Shown here: piece by piece, positions 8,209-16,362 of the stretch
Layout: every line of letters starts with the position of its first letter
Numbering within the stretch: the stretch's first letter is position 1
Made by a program: the position numbers and the translations under genes
The notes under the pieces: model-generated
Databases searched by the model: none
What the model was told of the DNA's origin: nothing
What the model saw: the letters and a program-made list of their open reading frames with translations, nothing else
From: Cytophagaceae bacterium
GTDB lineage: Bacteria; Bacteroidota; Bacteroidia; Cytophagales; Spirosomataceae
Length of the DNA: 64,000 nucleotides
NCBI GenBank assembly: GCA_027491195.1
Contig: JAIXWQ010000011.1
Location: forward strand, 186,001 to 250,000
Direction: 5' to 3'

Positions 8209-9303
8209 CTATTTCGCCTTTAAGATCTCTGACCCCGCTAACAAATAACATCCTGCACCGAAGTCCTCAAAATTAGGAACTGAAGTCTTCGTAACTGGTT
8301 GACCGTCTTTAGGCTCTTTACCTGTTCCTTGCACATAGGCTAAGAATCCATTGGATTGAACACAGGAATCAATAGCCTTCCAGCCTTTATCTACCGACTT
8401 CTGGTATTTTGATTCCGGTAAAATACCTTGGCGTATTCCCCAGGACATGCCATAAACGAATAAAGCAGTTCCTGTGAGTTCAGGTCCACCGTAATTTGAC
8501 TCATCGGTTAAGCTTACGTTATAAAACCCATCCTTATGCTGCAAAGGCAATAAAGCGGCAGCCATATCTTGGAAATCTTTCACATATTCTGCTCTATGTG
8601 GCGCATTCGCTGGCATCAAATCTAAGGTTCTCGCTAATGCAGCAAAAACCCACCCATTTCCCCGAGACCAATAACAGTTCGTTCCATTAGGTTCTTTGTA
8701 GGGAGGAATGAAATCTTTATCGCGCCACCATAAATGCTCCTGCTGATTGTATAATTTCACCTTTGTATCGGTGTATAAATCATGCATTTTGGTAAAATAA
8801 CGATCATCTTTAAATCGAACGCCTAAACGAGTGAAAACGGGCATACTCATTTGAAGACAATCGATCCAAGACCAATCGTTAGCATTATCAGTCGCAACCA
8901 TATTGTCTATATTCTCTTTAATCGGTTTAATTCGCGCAGAATCTGCCTTCAAATCAAACAAATCCAAATAGACTTGCCCACAGGCTTGGTCGTCGGCATT
9001 CCTCGTTTTCAAGCCATTTCGCAAAGACCAATGATGAAATTCACCCCAATCCTCCATGTATTTCAAGTCAGAGGCACGAGGGTCTAACTTATATAATTCC
9101 ATTAAGCCTTCGTAAAAAACGGCTCTTGTCCAAATATTCGAAGGGCGCGTCTTATCCGGACTCACAATCACCTTAGTTACATCTGGCCAAACTCCTTGAA
9201 AATAAGTTTTCGCCAAGTGCATATGCTGAAGAACTTGCTTTCGGTCAGGCTTTTTTGCGATTATAATCGAAGGAATTAATAAAATAAAAAGGAGCTTCTT
9301 CAT
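8209..9303 (-). CDS. Secreted glycoside hydrolase family 105/88, unsaturated rhamnogalacturonyl hydrolase-like
   Basis: A 364-residue (alpha/alpha)6-barrel enzyme with a signal peptide (residues 1-16). Diagnostic pieces are SNIWTRAVFYEGLMELY, NDWSWIDCLQMSMPVFTRLG, which contains the Asp expected to protonate the substrate, and CYWSRGNGWVFAALARTLD. Such enzymes cleave the unsaturated uronic acid left by pectate or rhamnogalacturonan lyases. The start ATG overlaps the stop of the L-rhamnose mutarotase gene (TAATG), tying it to rhamnose-containing pectin. It is the last gene of the minus-strand run from rsmI. Confidence 0.88.
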   Translation of the reverse strand: MKKLLFILLIPSIIIAKKPDRKQVLQHMHLAKTYFQGVWPDVTKVIVSPDKTRPSNIWTRAVFYEGLMELYKLDPRASDLKYMEDWGEFHHWSLRNGLKTRNADDQACGQVYLDLFDLKADSARIKPIKENIDNMVATDNANDWSWIDCLQMSMPVFTRLGVRFKDDRYFTKMHDLYTDTKVKLYNQQEHLWWRDKDFIPPYKEPNGTNCYWSRGNGWVFAALARTLDLMPANAPHRAEYVKDFQDMAAALLPLQHKDGFYNVSLTDESNYGGPELTGTALFVYGMSWGIRQGILPESKYQKSVDKGWKAIDSCVQSNGFLAYVQGTGKEPKDGQPVTKTSVPNFEDFGAGCYLLAGSEILKAK

Positions 9304-9617
9304 TAGGCTAAATAAAAGACAGGGGTTAAATCAATCGCAACCGGAGAATGATCCGCATTCGTTTCCATAATGTCGGCCATATAGGCCCACCAACGCTTCA
9401 TTATTTCTTGAGCAGGCAAAGAATCCAGCCTGGATAAATCAGGTGCTTCTAGGTAGCCAAAAAGCGTACGGGTACTTTCGTCCAGGAAAATGGAATAATT
9501 TTGGATCCCGACTTGATGAAGTAATTCGGCTAATTCAGGCCAAATCTCGTCATGTCGCTTTTTGTATTCCACCGAATTACCGGGTAACAAATACATTTTA
9601 AACGCCTTTCGCTGCAT
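9303..9617 (-). CDS. rhaM: L-rhamnose mutarotase
   Basis: A 104-residue dimeric alpha/beta-barrel protein that interconverts alpha- and beta-L-rhamnose. Family features are the N-terminal RKAFKMYLLPGN, YKKRHDEIWPEL with the catalytic-site His, NYSIFLDESTRTLFGYLE and the MKRWWAYMADIM segment with two tryptophans. It overlaps the downstream GH105 gene by one base, consistent with rhamnose released from rhamnogalacturonan. No rhamnose isomerase or kinase lies in the window. Confidence 0.93.
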   Translation of the reverse strand: MQRKAFKMYLLPGNSVEYKKRHDEIWPELAELLHQVGIQNYSIFLDESTRTLFGYLEAPDLSRLDSLPAQEIMKRWWAYMADIMETNADHSPVAIDLTPVFYLA

Positions 9618-9656
9618 AAGAATTGATTTCTTATAGAAGGCTATTAGAGTGCAATT

Positions 9657-10670
9657 TTACTCAGAGATTCTTTCTGAAAACGCCTGGAGTGCCTCATCAT
9701 TAAATCCTAAATGTGTGACAAAACGCACATAAGTAGGGCCAAAAGGGGCACAATAGATCCCTTTTTCCTTCAATTCAGCGACTTTCTCTGCAGATGATAG
9801 TCCATCTTGCAATTCAAGAATAACGATATTAGTTGAAACAGGAAGAATCCCTTTCACCCAAGGTAATTTTTCGCAAACCTGAGCAATATGACGAGCGCGC
9901 GCATGATCTTCCTTTAAGCGTTCTACCTGATGATCTAGGGCATAAATTCCAGCAGCGGCTAATAATCCTGCTTGACGCCATCCACCACCTAAACGTTTTC
10001 TGACACGACGTGCTTTTTTGATAAATTCTTTCGATCCTAATAAAATAGAGCCAACCGGTGCACCTAAGCCTTTGGAAAGACAAACAGAAAGGGTATCAAA
10101 CCAAGCACCGAATTGAGCTGGAGTTTGACCCGTTTCAACCATCGCATTAAAAATACGTGCGCCATCTAAATGAAGCGGAATGTTAACGGAACGACAAAAA
10201 TCAGATATCTCCTGTAAAGCTTCTGAAGTATAGATACTTCCACCGCCTTTATTAACTGTATTTTCTAAACTAACTAAACGACTTTCGCAGGCGTGAATGT
10301 CATCAGGTGAGATAGCTGCACGAATTTGAGAGACATTCAACCGACCTAAATCCCCTTTCAATAATTTCACCGAAGCACCGGCATTCGCCATGATACCACC
10401 GCCCTCATACAAATAGATATGCGATAACTCGTCGCAGATAACTTCTTGACCTTTAGAGACATGCACCGAAATAGCAATTTGATTTGTCTGCGTTCCAGAT
10501 ACACAAAAAAGCGCAGCTTCTTTGTTGAAAAGCTTTGCCATTTTCTCCTCTAATGCATTTACGGTAGGATCCTCACCAAAAACATCATCCCCTAAAGGTG
10601 CCGAAAACATGGCTTCGCGCATACCAGGAGTGGGTAAAGTAAACGTATCACTGCGTAATTCGATCTTCAT
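9657..10670 (-). CDS. ltaE: Low-specificity threonine aldolase
   Basis: A 337-residue fold-type I PLP enzyme cleaving threonine or allo-threonine to glycine and acetaldehyde. It begins IELRSDTFTLPTPGM, as in the family. The active-site regions are GDDVFGEDPT, LHLDGARIFNA (Asp and Arg contacting the cofactor) and LSVCLSKGLGAPVGS, with the Schiff-base lysine in SKG. The start lies one base after the stop of the upstream DUF5916 gene, so the two are translationally close. Normal length, no anomalies. Confidence 0.93.
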   Translation of the reverse strand: MKIELRSDTFTLPTPGMREAMFSAPLGDDVFGEDPTVNALEEKMAKLFNKEAALFCVSGTQTNQIAISVHVSKGQEVICDELSHIYLYEGGGIMANAGASVKLLKGDLGRLNVSQIRAAISPDDIHACESRLVSLENTVNKGGGSIYTSEALQEISDFCRSVNIPLHLDGARIFNAMVETGQTPAQFGAWFDTLSVCLSKGLGAPVGSILLGSKEFIKKARRVRKRLGGGWRQAGLLAAAGIYALDHQVERLKEDHARARHIAQVCEKLPWVKGILPVSTNIVILELQDGLSSAEKVAELKEKGIYCAPFGPTYVRFVTHLGFNDEALQAFSERISE

Positions 10671-10671
10671 A

Positions 10672-12861
10672 TTAGAATTGCTTAAGAAAGGACAATTTAG
10701 CTAAAAAACTTTGTTGCTTCTGTTGGGTACTATCGGATCCTTGGTAATTCAACGTATTAAATACGAGATACACATAAGACAAGGGCTGGTATTCCCAAGC
10801 CAATCGCATATTCACTGAATTTAAATTATCTGTCGTATTTTTCTGATAGAAGCCGATTAATTGTAAACGCGGATTGATCGCCATTCGAGTCTCCAAAATC
10901 AAAAGATTTACTTCTTTCGTCTCACGAGCCACGCCCACATTTTCAAATTTGCTCCAGTTCCACGATAAACCTAAATTCACGTGTGGGATGGGCGCCACTC
11001 GAAACTTAGAATCAATCATTTGTAAGGTTCCATCAAAAAATCCACCCCAGCCATATTCCGTTGAACCGGAGTATTTTGCACTGGGATCACTCGCTAATAA
11101 AAATCCTTTTCTAAAATAGGAATAAGAACCTGGTTTAATGCGAATACCCACCGGATTAAAATCTTCTTCCAAGTTTTGAACACTCGCGTCAATATACCCC
11201 CCAATAATACCCCCATTCTGAAGATTAAACCATAAGGGGCCTGAAACCATTTTTTGTTCCACGATATTTCCAGTCTTTAGACTGTGGTATACCTCCGTAT
11301 AAACACCTGGCTGCCAAAAACGAACGAATTTAGGTAACCATTTTCCGCGCACATTAAAATCGACACCCTGAGAATTAGAAAGCACATTTTTCCTTGAAAC
11401 AAATCCCATTTCCGGATTGTAGTCATCAGAAACTACCGTATGCGTCCAATATAGCGTGACCAAATTGTCTTTATAAAGAAATTGTCCATACTCCGCAAAT
11501 CCCTGCTTACTATTCCTAGAATCCTGCGTCATGGTCCCCATTCCACTAAATGACAATTTATCATTAAAGCGAATAAAAGCATCTAGTGCTCCAGTTGTAG
11601 CCACATTTGAAGGCGATGATTTAGTCGTAACAATCGCTCCTATCCTATTTTGTTTGCCAAAATTCTCCGAATAACGGCCCACCAAAAAATTCGTAAATGG
11701 ATCACCATCTCCCTCGCCTTGGCGCATATAGATTCCTCCAAAATTTCTTTTCTCCGATCGATACACAAATCTTGTGCCTGCTGTAATGGCAATGGGATTC
11801 ACATTTTGATCTAAACCAATCGTACGGCTAAAGAAGGGCTGAATATACATCGATCCGCCCACCACCTCATTAACAGGTGCTAAACCAGCAGAAAAGAGTG
11901 ACGCATTCTCTAAAAAAAACTGACGACGTTCTGGGAAGAAGACAGAAAAACGAGAAATATTATTTACCTGTCGATCCACATCTGCTTGGGCAAAATCCGT
12001 ATTAAAGGTGAAGTCCATGATGGAAGTAGGACTGATAGCCCACTTAATTTCGCCTCCTAATTTAAAATCGCTTGTCGATGAATTTCCAATTTCTGTACCC
12101 TCCGAATTATTCGAAACCTGCAATAAATAGGGAATAAAACGAATGTTAGTGCCTGTGGGAGGAGGAGGAATAATCCCCGTTAACTTACCCGCATAATCCA
12201 TACGCAAGGGACTCATCGAACGCGGATGCGGTGACCAAACGGCTAATTCATTGCTAGCACGTCTTACTCGAAAGAAATTAATACCCCAATCTTGCGCTTT
12301 TGTTCCATCTGTTTTAGGATACCGTAGCGTTTGCCAAGGAATCGCAAATTCCGCTACCCAAGAAGAATCTGAACGTTGCGTTCTGACGCGGTACAAACCA
12401 TCCCAATCTATGTCAAATTGTCGATCATCAAACGCCAATAGGTCTCTCTGAGCACCATAGGCATTCGACTGTAATACAATGGCATTACGCTTATCATTAA
12501 ACCCATCAATAGCGATTCCAAATAGATCATTCTCAACGAATTGGTAATCGCGCTTTAAGTTTGGCGCTCGGTACCCATTCTTCCCTACCGTATCTCTTAA
12601 AATAGCTGCTACATACAGGTATTGATGATTATAGAGCATCTTAACCTGAGAGGAAAACGATGCCTTATTACCTTGAAAAGGCTCCACTTGAAAATCTATC
12701 CCTAAAGAAGGAGCGTTAGACCACTCCACTTCATCCAAGTTCCCATCTGCTTTCAAAGCACGCTCAATCTTCAACGGCTGAAACTCTTTCCGTGGAACAA
12801 GGGGACTAAAAACCTCCTGCGAAAAACTACAGAAAGAGATGAAAAGGAACAGGTAACGCAT
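10672..12861 (-). CDS. DUF5916 outer-membrane protein with N-terminal CBM9-like domain
   Basis: A 729-residue protein. A short signal peptide (residues 1-14) is followed by a CBM9-like beta-sandwich (about 30-210; ALKADGNLDEVEWSNA, then SWVAEFAIPWQTLRYP) and a long C-terminal beta-barrel-like DUF5916 region (about 230-729) with many aromatic strands. The protein ends in KQF. Family members are common in Bacteroidota and are thought to sit in the outer membrane; no function has been proved. It abuts the Lnb-like gene on one side (no gap) and threonine aldolase on the other. Confidence 0.85.
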   Translation of the reverse strand: MRYLFLFISFCSFSQEVFSPLVPRKEFQPLKIERALKADGNLDEVEWSNAPSLGIDFQVEPFQGNKASFSSQVKMLYNHQYLYVAAILRDTVGKNGYRAPNLKRDYQFVENDLFGIAIDGFNDKRNAIVLQSNAYGAQRDLLAFDDRQFDIDWDGLYRVRTQRSDSSWVAEFAIPWQTLRYPKTDGTKAQDWGINFFRVRRASNELAVWSPHPRSMSPLRMDYAGKLTGIIPPPPTGTNIRFIPYLLQVSNNSEGTEIGNSSTSDFKLGGEIKWAISPTSIMDFTFNTDFAQADVDRQVNNISRFSVFFPERRQFFLENASLFSAGLAPVNEVVGGSMYIQPFFSRTIGLDQNVNPIAITAGTRFVYRSEKRNFGGIYMRQGEGDGDPFTNFLVGRYSENFGKQNRIGAIVTTKSSPSNVATTGALDAFIRFNDKLSFSGMGTMTQDSRNSKQGFAEYGQFLYKDNLVTLYWTHTVVSDDYNPEMGFVSRKNVLSNSQGVDFNVRGKWLPKFVRFWQPGVYTEVYHSLKTGNIVEQKMVSGPLWFNLQNGGIIGGYIDASVQNLEEDFNPVGIRIKPGSYSYFRKGFLLASDPSAKYSGSTEYGWGGFFDGTLQMIDSKFRVAPIPHVNLGLSWNWSKFENVGVARETKEVNLLILETRMAINPRLQLIGFYQKNTTDNLNSVNMRLAWEYQPLSYVYLVFNTLNYQGSDSTQQKQQSFLAKLSFLKQF

Positions 12862-13965
12862 TTATTTTTTGATGAAGGATAAGCTAACTAAACGGATAAA
12901 TACAGGTAAACCTGCTAAAAACAGGGGTAAAAACTGCATTCCAGACCAGACTAGGCCCACGAAACATAGCACAGAAATGAATTGCAAATAATTCTTCCAT
13001 TTCATTGGATTTCTAGCAAACCAGATGACCAATGGAAAATTCAATGGAAACAACATAAGAGATGCTGGATTCCAAGCCATCACTTCGTGATTTGTGGCTG
13101 TGCCTAAAAAGAAAACAAACCAAGCAAGAATTCCGATTAGACCAAACAATGCTACATCTGCTGCGTAGGGAAACGCCTGCTTAAAGCTTAAGAATCCAAT
13201 CAATAGAGTCAATAATCCCAAAATCACATAAGGTCCAGTGAAATCAAAACCGGTTTCTGGAGCTATTTCTCCGTCGAACAAACTAACTGGATTCGAAGCT
13301 AATTTAGGGGCTAAATTCGTCGCAGCGGCTAAATTATCTGGCAAATAACATGCTTGTGAAGCGTTCGCCTTCACATTTGAAGGAATGCCTAAGGCTAGAT
13401 TCATCCCCAAAGTCACCCAAGAATTAGTCTCTAAATACTTGTTCATCCAATCCCGATAGGATTTACCTTCAAGTGATGAATTCTGATTCCATTGGTATTT
13501 GCCCGGCGCATTCTTTTCAATCATGTCCCGAATCCGAGTAGAACAATTATCGTAGAAGAACTTGTAGGCGTACTCTCTATTTTCAGGCAATAAATTCTTC
13601 TCTAAAGATTGAAAAATGGCATTTTTTTGAAGGGAATCGAGCTCGAGTTTTTGGGCAATCATTCCGCGCTTTTCGTATTGCGCGTTATAATTAAATTCAT
13701 CTTGCATCGAATGAACAGAAATCGTATAGGGCAAGGTGCCCATTAAGAATTTGAGATAGAAATTCTCTGTCTTAAAATCGAAAGTACCATAACTATAGGC
13801 CCTATCGATGCCATTCGTAGGATCATTTACCCATAGAATCGTATGGCCAAAAGCCGAATGCAACTCCTTTCCAGGAGCTACCGTTACTAAAACAACCTCA
13901 GCTTTGGAGCTTAACTGGGCTTTTGCAGCAAAAGCCATCAATAAAAATAAAAACAGCTTTTTCAT
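12862..13965 (-). CDS. DUF4105 / Lnb-like membrane protein, possible lipoprotein N-acyltransferase
   Basis: A 367-residue protein with a signal peptide (residues 1-16), a periplasmic DUF4105 domain (about 17-240) and four or five membrane segments in the last 120 residues. His41 in SAFGHT and Cys141 in YDNCSTRIRD are candidates for a catalytic pair, reminiscent of permuted papain-like enzymes (inference). The DUF4105 family now includes Lnb, reported as a lipoprotein N-acyltransferase in Bacteroides; whether this protein does that is not shown by the sequence. It is directly adjacent to rsmI and to the DUF5916 gene, with no gap on either side. Confidence 0.75.
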   Translation of the reverse strand: MKKLFLFLLMAFAAKAQLSSKAEVVLVTVAPGKELHSAFGHTILWVNDPTNGIDRAYSYGTFDFKTENFYLKFLMGTLPYTISVHSMQDEFNYNAQYEKRGMIAQKLELDSLQKNAIFQSLEKNLLPENREYAYKFFYDNCSTRIRDMIEKNAPGKYQWNQNSSLEGKSYRDWMNKYLETNSWVTLGMNLALGIPSNVKANASQACYLPDNLAAATNLAPKLASNPVSLFDGEIAPETGFDFTGPYVILGLLTLLIGFLSFKQAFPYAADVALFGLIGILAWFVFFLGTATNHEVMAWNPASLMLFPLNFPLVIWFARNPMKWKNYLQFISVLCFVGLVWSGMQFLPLFLAGLPVFIRLVSLSFIKK

Positions 13966-14637
13966 CTATTTTCCTGCGATAACGATAACAATTTCTCCTC
14001 GTACTTTGTCGGGATGTGCCGTAAAATAGGCCAATACCTCCGTAGCGTTTCCACGGACCATTTGTTCGTGCATTTTACTCAACTCTCGACCTACCATCAC
14101 CTGACGTTCCGGTGAAATAAATTCGATGATTTGCTCCAAAGCCTTCACTAAACGGTGAGGGGATTCATATAGAACGATGGTACGTTCCTCTTCAGCTAAT
14201 GCCTTCCAGCGCGTTTGGCGGCCTTTTTTATGAGGCAAGAATCCTTCGTAAACGAAACGATCCGTAGGAAAACCGGAATTGACTAAAGCTGGAACAAAGG
14301 CTGTTGCACCTGGTAAAGACTCGACTTCGATCCCATTATCTACACAAGCTTTGACTAATAAATATCCCGGATCCGAAATTCCTGGTGTGCCCGCATCGGA
14401 GATTAAGGCTAATGATTTTCCCTCTTTCAGCATCTTGATAACACCAGGAACACCGGTGTGTTCGTTGTGAGCGTGATGGGAATAAAGGGGCTTAGAGATA
14501 TTCAGGTGCTTCAATAATTGACCTGAATTGCGTGTGTCTTCAGCTAATATACCATCCACTTCTCCTAAGATTCGAATCGCACGCAAGGTGATGTCCTCTA
14601 AATTTCCAATAGGCGTGGGTACAAGGTATAATTTCAT
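13966..14637 (-). CDS. rsmI: 16S rRNA (cytidine-1402-2'-O)-methyltransferase
   Basis: A 223-residue SAM-dependent tetrapyrrole-methylase-fold enzyme that methylates C1402 in the ribosomal decoding centre. Characteristic motifs are YLVPTPIGNLEDITLRA at the start, LAEDTRNSG, ALISDAGTPGISDPG, LPGATAFVPALVNSG and FVYEGFLPHKKGRQ. It lacks the ~50-residue C-terminal extension of E. coli RsmI, which is common. First gene of the minus-strand run down to the GH105 gene; the tRNA-Ser terminator separates it from the tRNA upstream. Confidence 0.95.
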   Translation of the reverse strand: MKLYLVPTPIGNLEDITLRAIRILGEVDGILAEDTRNSGQLLKHLNISKPLYSHHAHNEHTGVPGVIKMLKEGKSLALISDAGTPGISDPGYLLVKACVDNGIEVESLPGATAFVPALVNSGFPTDRFVYEGFLPHKKGRQTRWKALAEEERTIVLYESPHRLVKALEQIIEFISPERQVMVGRELSKMHEQMVRGNATEVLAYFTAHPDKVRGEIVIVIAGK

Positions 14638-14664
14638 CCCTAAATTTAATTAAATGACCTGAAA

Positions 14665-14692
14665 CAAAAAAAGCGAAACTTTCGTTTCGCTT
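14665..14692 (-). terminator. Terminator after tRNA-Ser
   Basis: AAGCGAAAC-TTTC-GTTTCGCTT is a 9-bp stem with a 4-base loop; on the minus strand it is followed by a T-run. It lies 8 bases after the tRNA 3' end. Confidence 0.8.
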
Positions 14693-14699
14693 TTCGCTC

Positions 14700-14787
14700 T
14701 GGTAGAGAGTGAGGGATTCGAACCCCCGGACCTGTAACAGTCAACAGTTTTCAAGACTGCCGCAATCGACCACTCTGCCAACTCTCT
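14700..14787 (-). tRNA. tRNA-Ser (anticodon UGA)
   Basis: On the minus strand AGAGAGT (14787-14781) pairs with ACTCTCT (14710-14704). The anticodon loop CTTGAAA between GCAGT and ACTGT gives UGA, the T-arm is GGGGGTTCGAATCCC, a long variable arm is present as expected for serine, and ACCA is encoded at the 3' end. Length is 88 bases including CCA. Confidence 0.96.
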
Positions 14788-14804
14788 GTCTCCTTAAGAG
14801 ATTG

Positions 14805-14835
14805 CAAAAGTAAGGCGTTTTTCCACATTTTGCAA
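14805..14835 (-). promoter_or_regulatory. Promoter of tRNA-Ser
   Basis: On the minus strand TACTTTTG (14812-14805) matches TAnnTTTG exactly, with TTG (14835-14833) exactly 20 bases upstream, the Bacteroidota -33/-7 arrangement. The predicted start is about 12 bases before the tRNA. Confidence 0.7.
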
Positions 14836-14852
14836 TAGCTTAGGCTAAAAAT

Positions 14853-15602
14853 TTAGATAAAATTCATGATAAAATCTCTTTTGGCCTGAAAATCAAGGGT
14901 ATCCGGAATCCAATTAATTTCGATTCCTGCACGCTCCATTTTCCGAAAATAGGTCATTTGACGTTTCGCAAACTGATGAATAGCCGTTTCTAAGCCCTTT
15001 TCAAATTCGTCTTTGGTAATATGTCCTTCTATGTAATTGATCATCCATTTGTATTCAAGGCCGAGCCAGCGTAATTCTTCCGGATGAACGCCATCAACAA
15101 GAAGTTGTTGTACCTCTTCCAGCATTCCCTCTTGCAACCTAGCTTGTAAACGCTTCGTAATCTTTTCTCTACGTTCATCCGTCGATGGATTTAAGCCGAA
15201 AACCACATGAGGGAAATGAATAACCAAAGGCTCAGAAAGAAAATGAGGTACGTGGGAGAATTGGTAATTAGCTAGCAATGATTCAATATACAATCCGGTT
15301 CCACCGCAAAGTATAGGCTGCTTTCCCCTAGCAAACACATCATTTATTGCATCAAAAGCGGCTTTTTGAAAATGAGCTACCGAGAAGGCCTCTCCTATTT
15401 CGTGGCTATCAATTAAATGATAGGGAATAAAACCATACTCTTTTAGATCTTTGCCCGTTCCGATGTCTAGGCGTCTATAGATTTGGCGGGAATCAGCAGA
15501 AATGATTTCTCCATCCAAAGCACAGGCTATTTCTACAGCTAAAGCTGTTTTCCCACTTGCCGTAGGCCCCAATAAAACGATGAGCTGCTTATCTGTAGAC
15601 AT
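14853..15602 (-). CDS. miaA: tRNA dimethylallyltransferase, compact form
   Basis: Adds a dimethylallyl group to A37 of tRNAs reading UNN codons. Walker-type loop GPTASGKT is at residues 12-19, followed by ISADSRQIYRRLDIGTGK, YHLIDS, ILCGGTGLYIESLL, WLGLEYKWM and FAKRQMTYFRK, all MiaA motifs. The protein has 249 residues against about 300 in most bacteria. The missing part lies between LLANYQ (around residue 112) and the VVFGLNPSTDERREKI segment, where the usual DP-A-x-x-I-x-x-x-D-x-x-R helical insert should be. The start overlaps the end of the upstream uncharacterised gene by 14 bases. Catalytic parts are kept, so it is probably active. Confidence 0.88.
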   Translation of the reverse strand: MSTDKQLIVLLGPTASGKTALAVEIACALDGEIISADSRQIYRRLDIGTGKDLKEYGFIPYHLIDSHEIGEAFSVAHFQKAAFDAINDVFARGKQPILCGGTGLYIESLLANYQFSHVPHFLSEPLVIHFPHVVFGLNPSTDERREKITKRLQARLQEGMLEEVQQLLVDGVHPEELRWLGLEYKWMINYIEGHITKDEFEKGLETAIHQFAKRQMTYFRKMERAGIEINWIPDTLDFQAKRDFIMNFI

Positions 15603-16299
15603 AACGCAATTTCAAATTTCCTTTCGTTTTTCGATTCTCCAACTGAATCGGTTCTGTCTCTCCTATTTTGGCAAAACCAACGGATAAAAACCCTTTCCCC
15701 GAATTCCATTCCTTATCCACATAGGTCATTACATTATGCGTTTCAGGATTTATATCTTTATATGCTTGCAAGAATTTCGTCAAACCTCCCACCAATCGAA
15801 TCGTTGATAAGGTGGCTATTTCAATGAGTTCACCAGACAAACAGCCCTCTAAGCCAGGCTCTTTCATGAGGAAAGACTTCCCAAAAACAGCCACTGCGAC
15901 TAAAGGACTCTCTTTATAAGAATAAGCACTTTCGATTCCACGGAATACCCGATGCGGTGGAACGATGCACCCAAAATAACAAGATCCTTTTAAAAAGCCT
16001 TTCACGTGCTCTTGATCTAAAAAATCCCTAGCGGTTTCTACATCGATCGGAACGATTCGCGTATCTCGGGCAAATACAGAACGCAAAGGCTTAATACGAG
16101 CGACAATGTGTTTTTCGATGGCCACCTGTCGACTCATCCATTGATCCTCCCAAATACAGATATCTCCTTCCTCAGAATTACTTGGCATCGCATTTACGCG
16201 TACCTTCGTAGCTTCATGTAACCACAAGCCTTCGCCTATCGACTGAAAACCGACAGAAAGCAGAAATTGGGCGAGGCTGTGCTGGAACTCTTTTGGCAT
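15589..16299 (-). CDS. Conserved protein of unknown function, phage-type acetyltransferase-like C-terminal half
   Basis: A 236-residue protein I cannot assign. The second half (about residues 85-225) has the order VETARDFLDQEHVKGF, YFGCIVPPHRVF, LVAVAVFGKS, ELIEIATLSTIRLVGGLTKFL, VMTYVDKEWNSGKGFLSVGF. The same order is familiar from acetyltransferase-like proteins and C-terminal domains in phages (arrangement VGG-x-SK...SY-D-x-x-W-x-x-G...LGF). The N-terminal part has a possible DNA- or substrate-recognition region. There is no signal peptide. It overlaps miaA by 14 bases, so co-expression with a tRNA-modification gene is likely. Confidence 0.6.
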   Translation of the reverse strand: MPKEFQHSLAQFLLSVGFQSIGEGLWLHEATKVRVNAMPSNSEEGDICIWEDQWMSRQVAIEKHIVARIKPLRSVFARDTRIVPIDVETARDFLDQEHVKGFLKGSCYFGCIVPPHRVFRGIESAYSYKESPLVAVAVFGKSFLMKEPGLEGCLSGELIEIATLSTIRLVGGLTKFLQAYKDINPETHNVMTYVDKEWNSGKGFLSVGFAKIGETEPIQLENRKTKGNLKLRYVYR

Positions 16300-16362
16300 A
16301 AAACGTGTAAATATACAGTAGAATTAGGCGCAAAAGCGCTTTAAAAACAAAAACATATTAGA

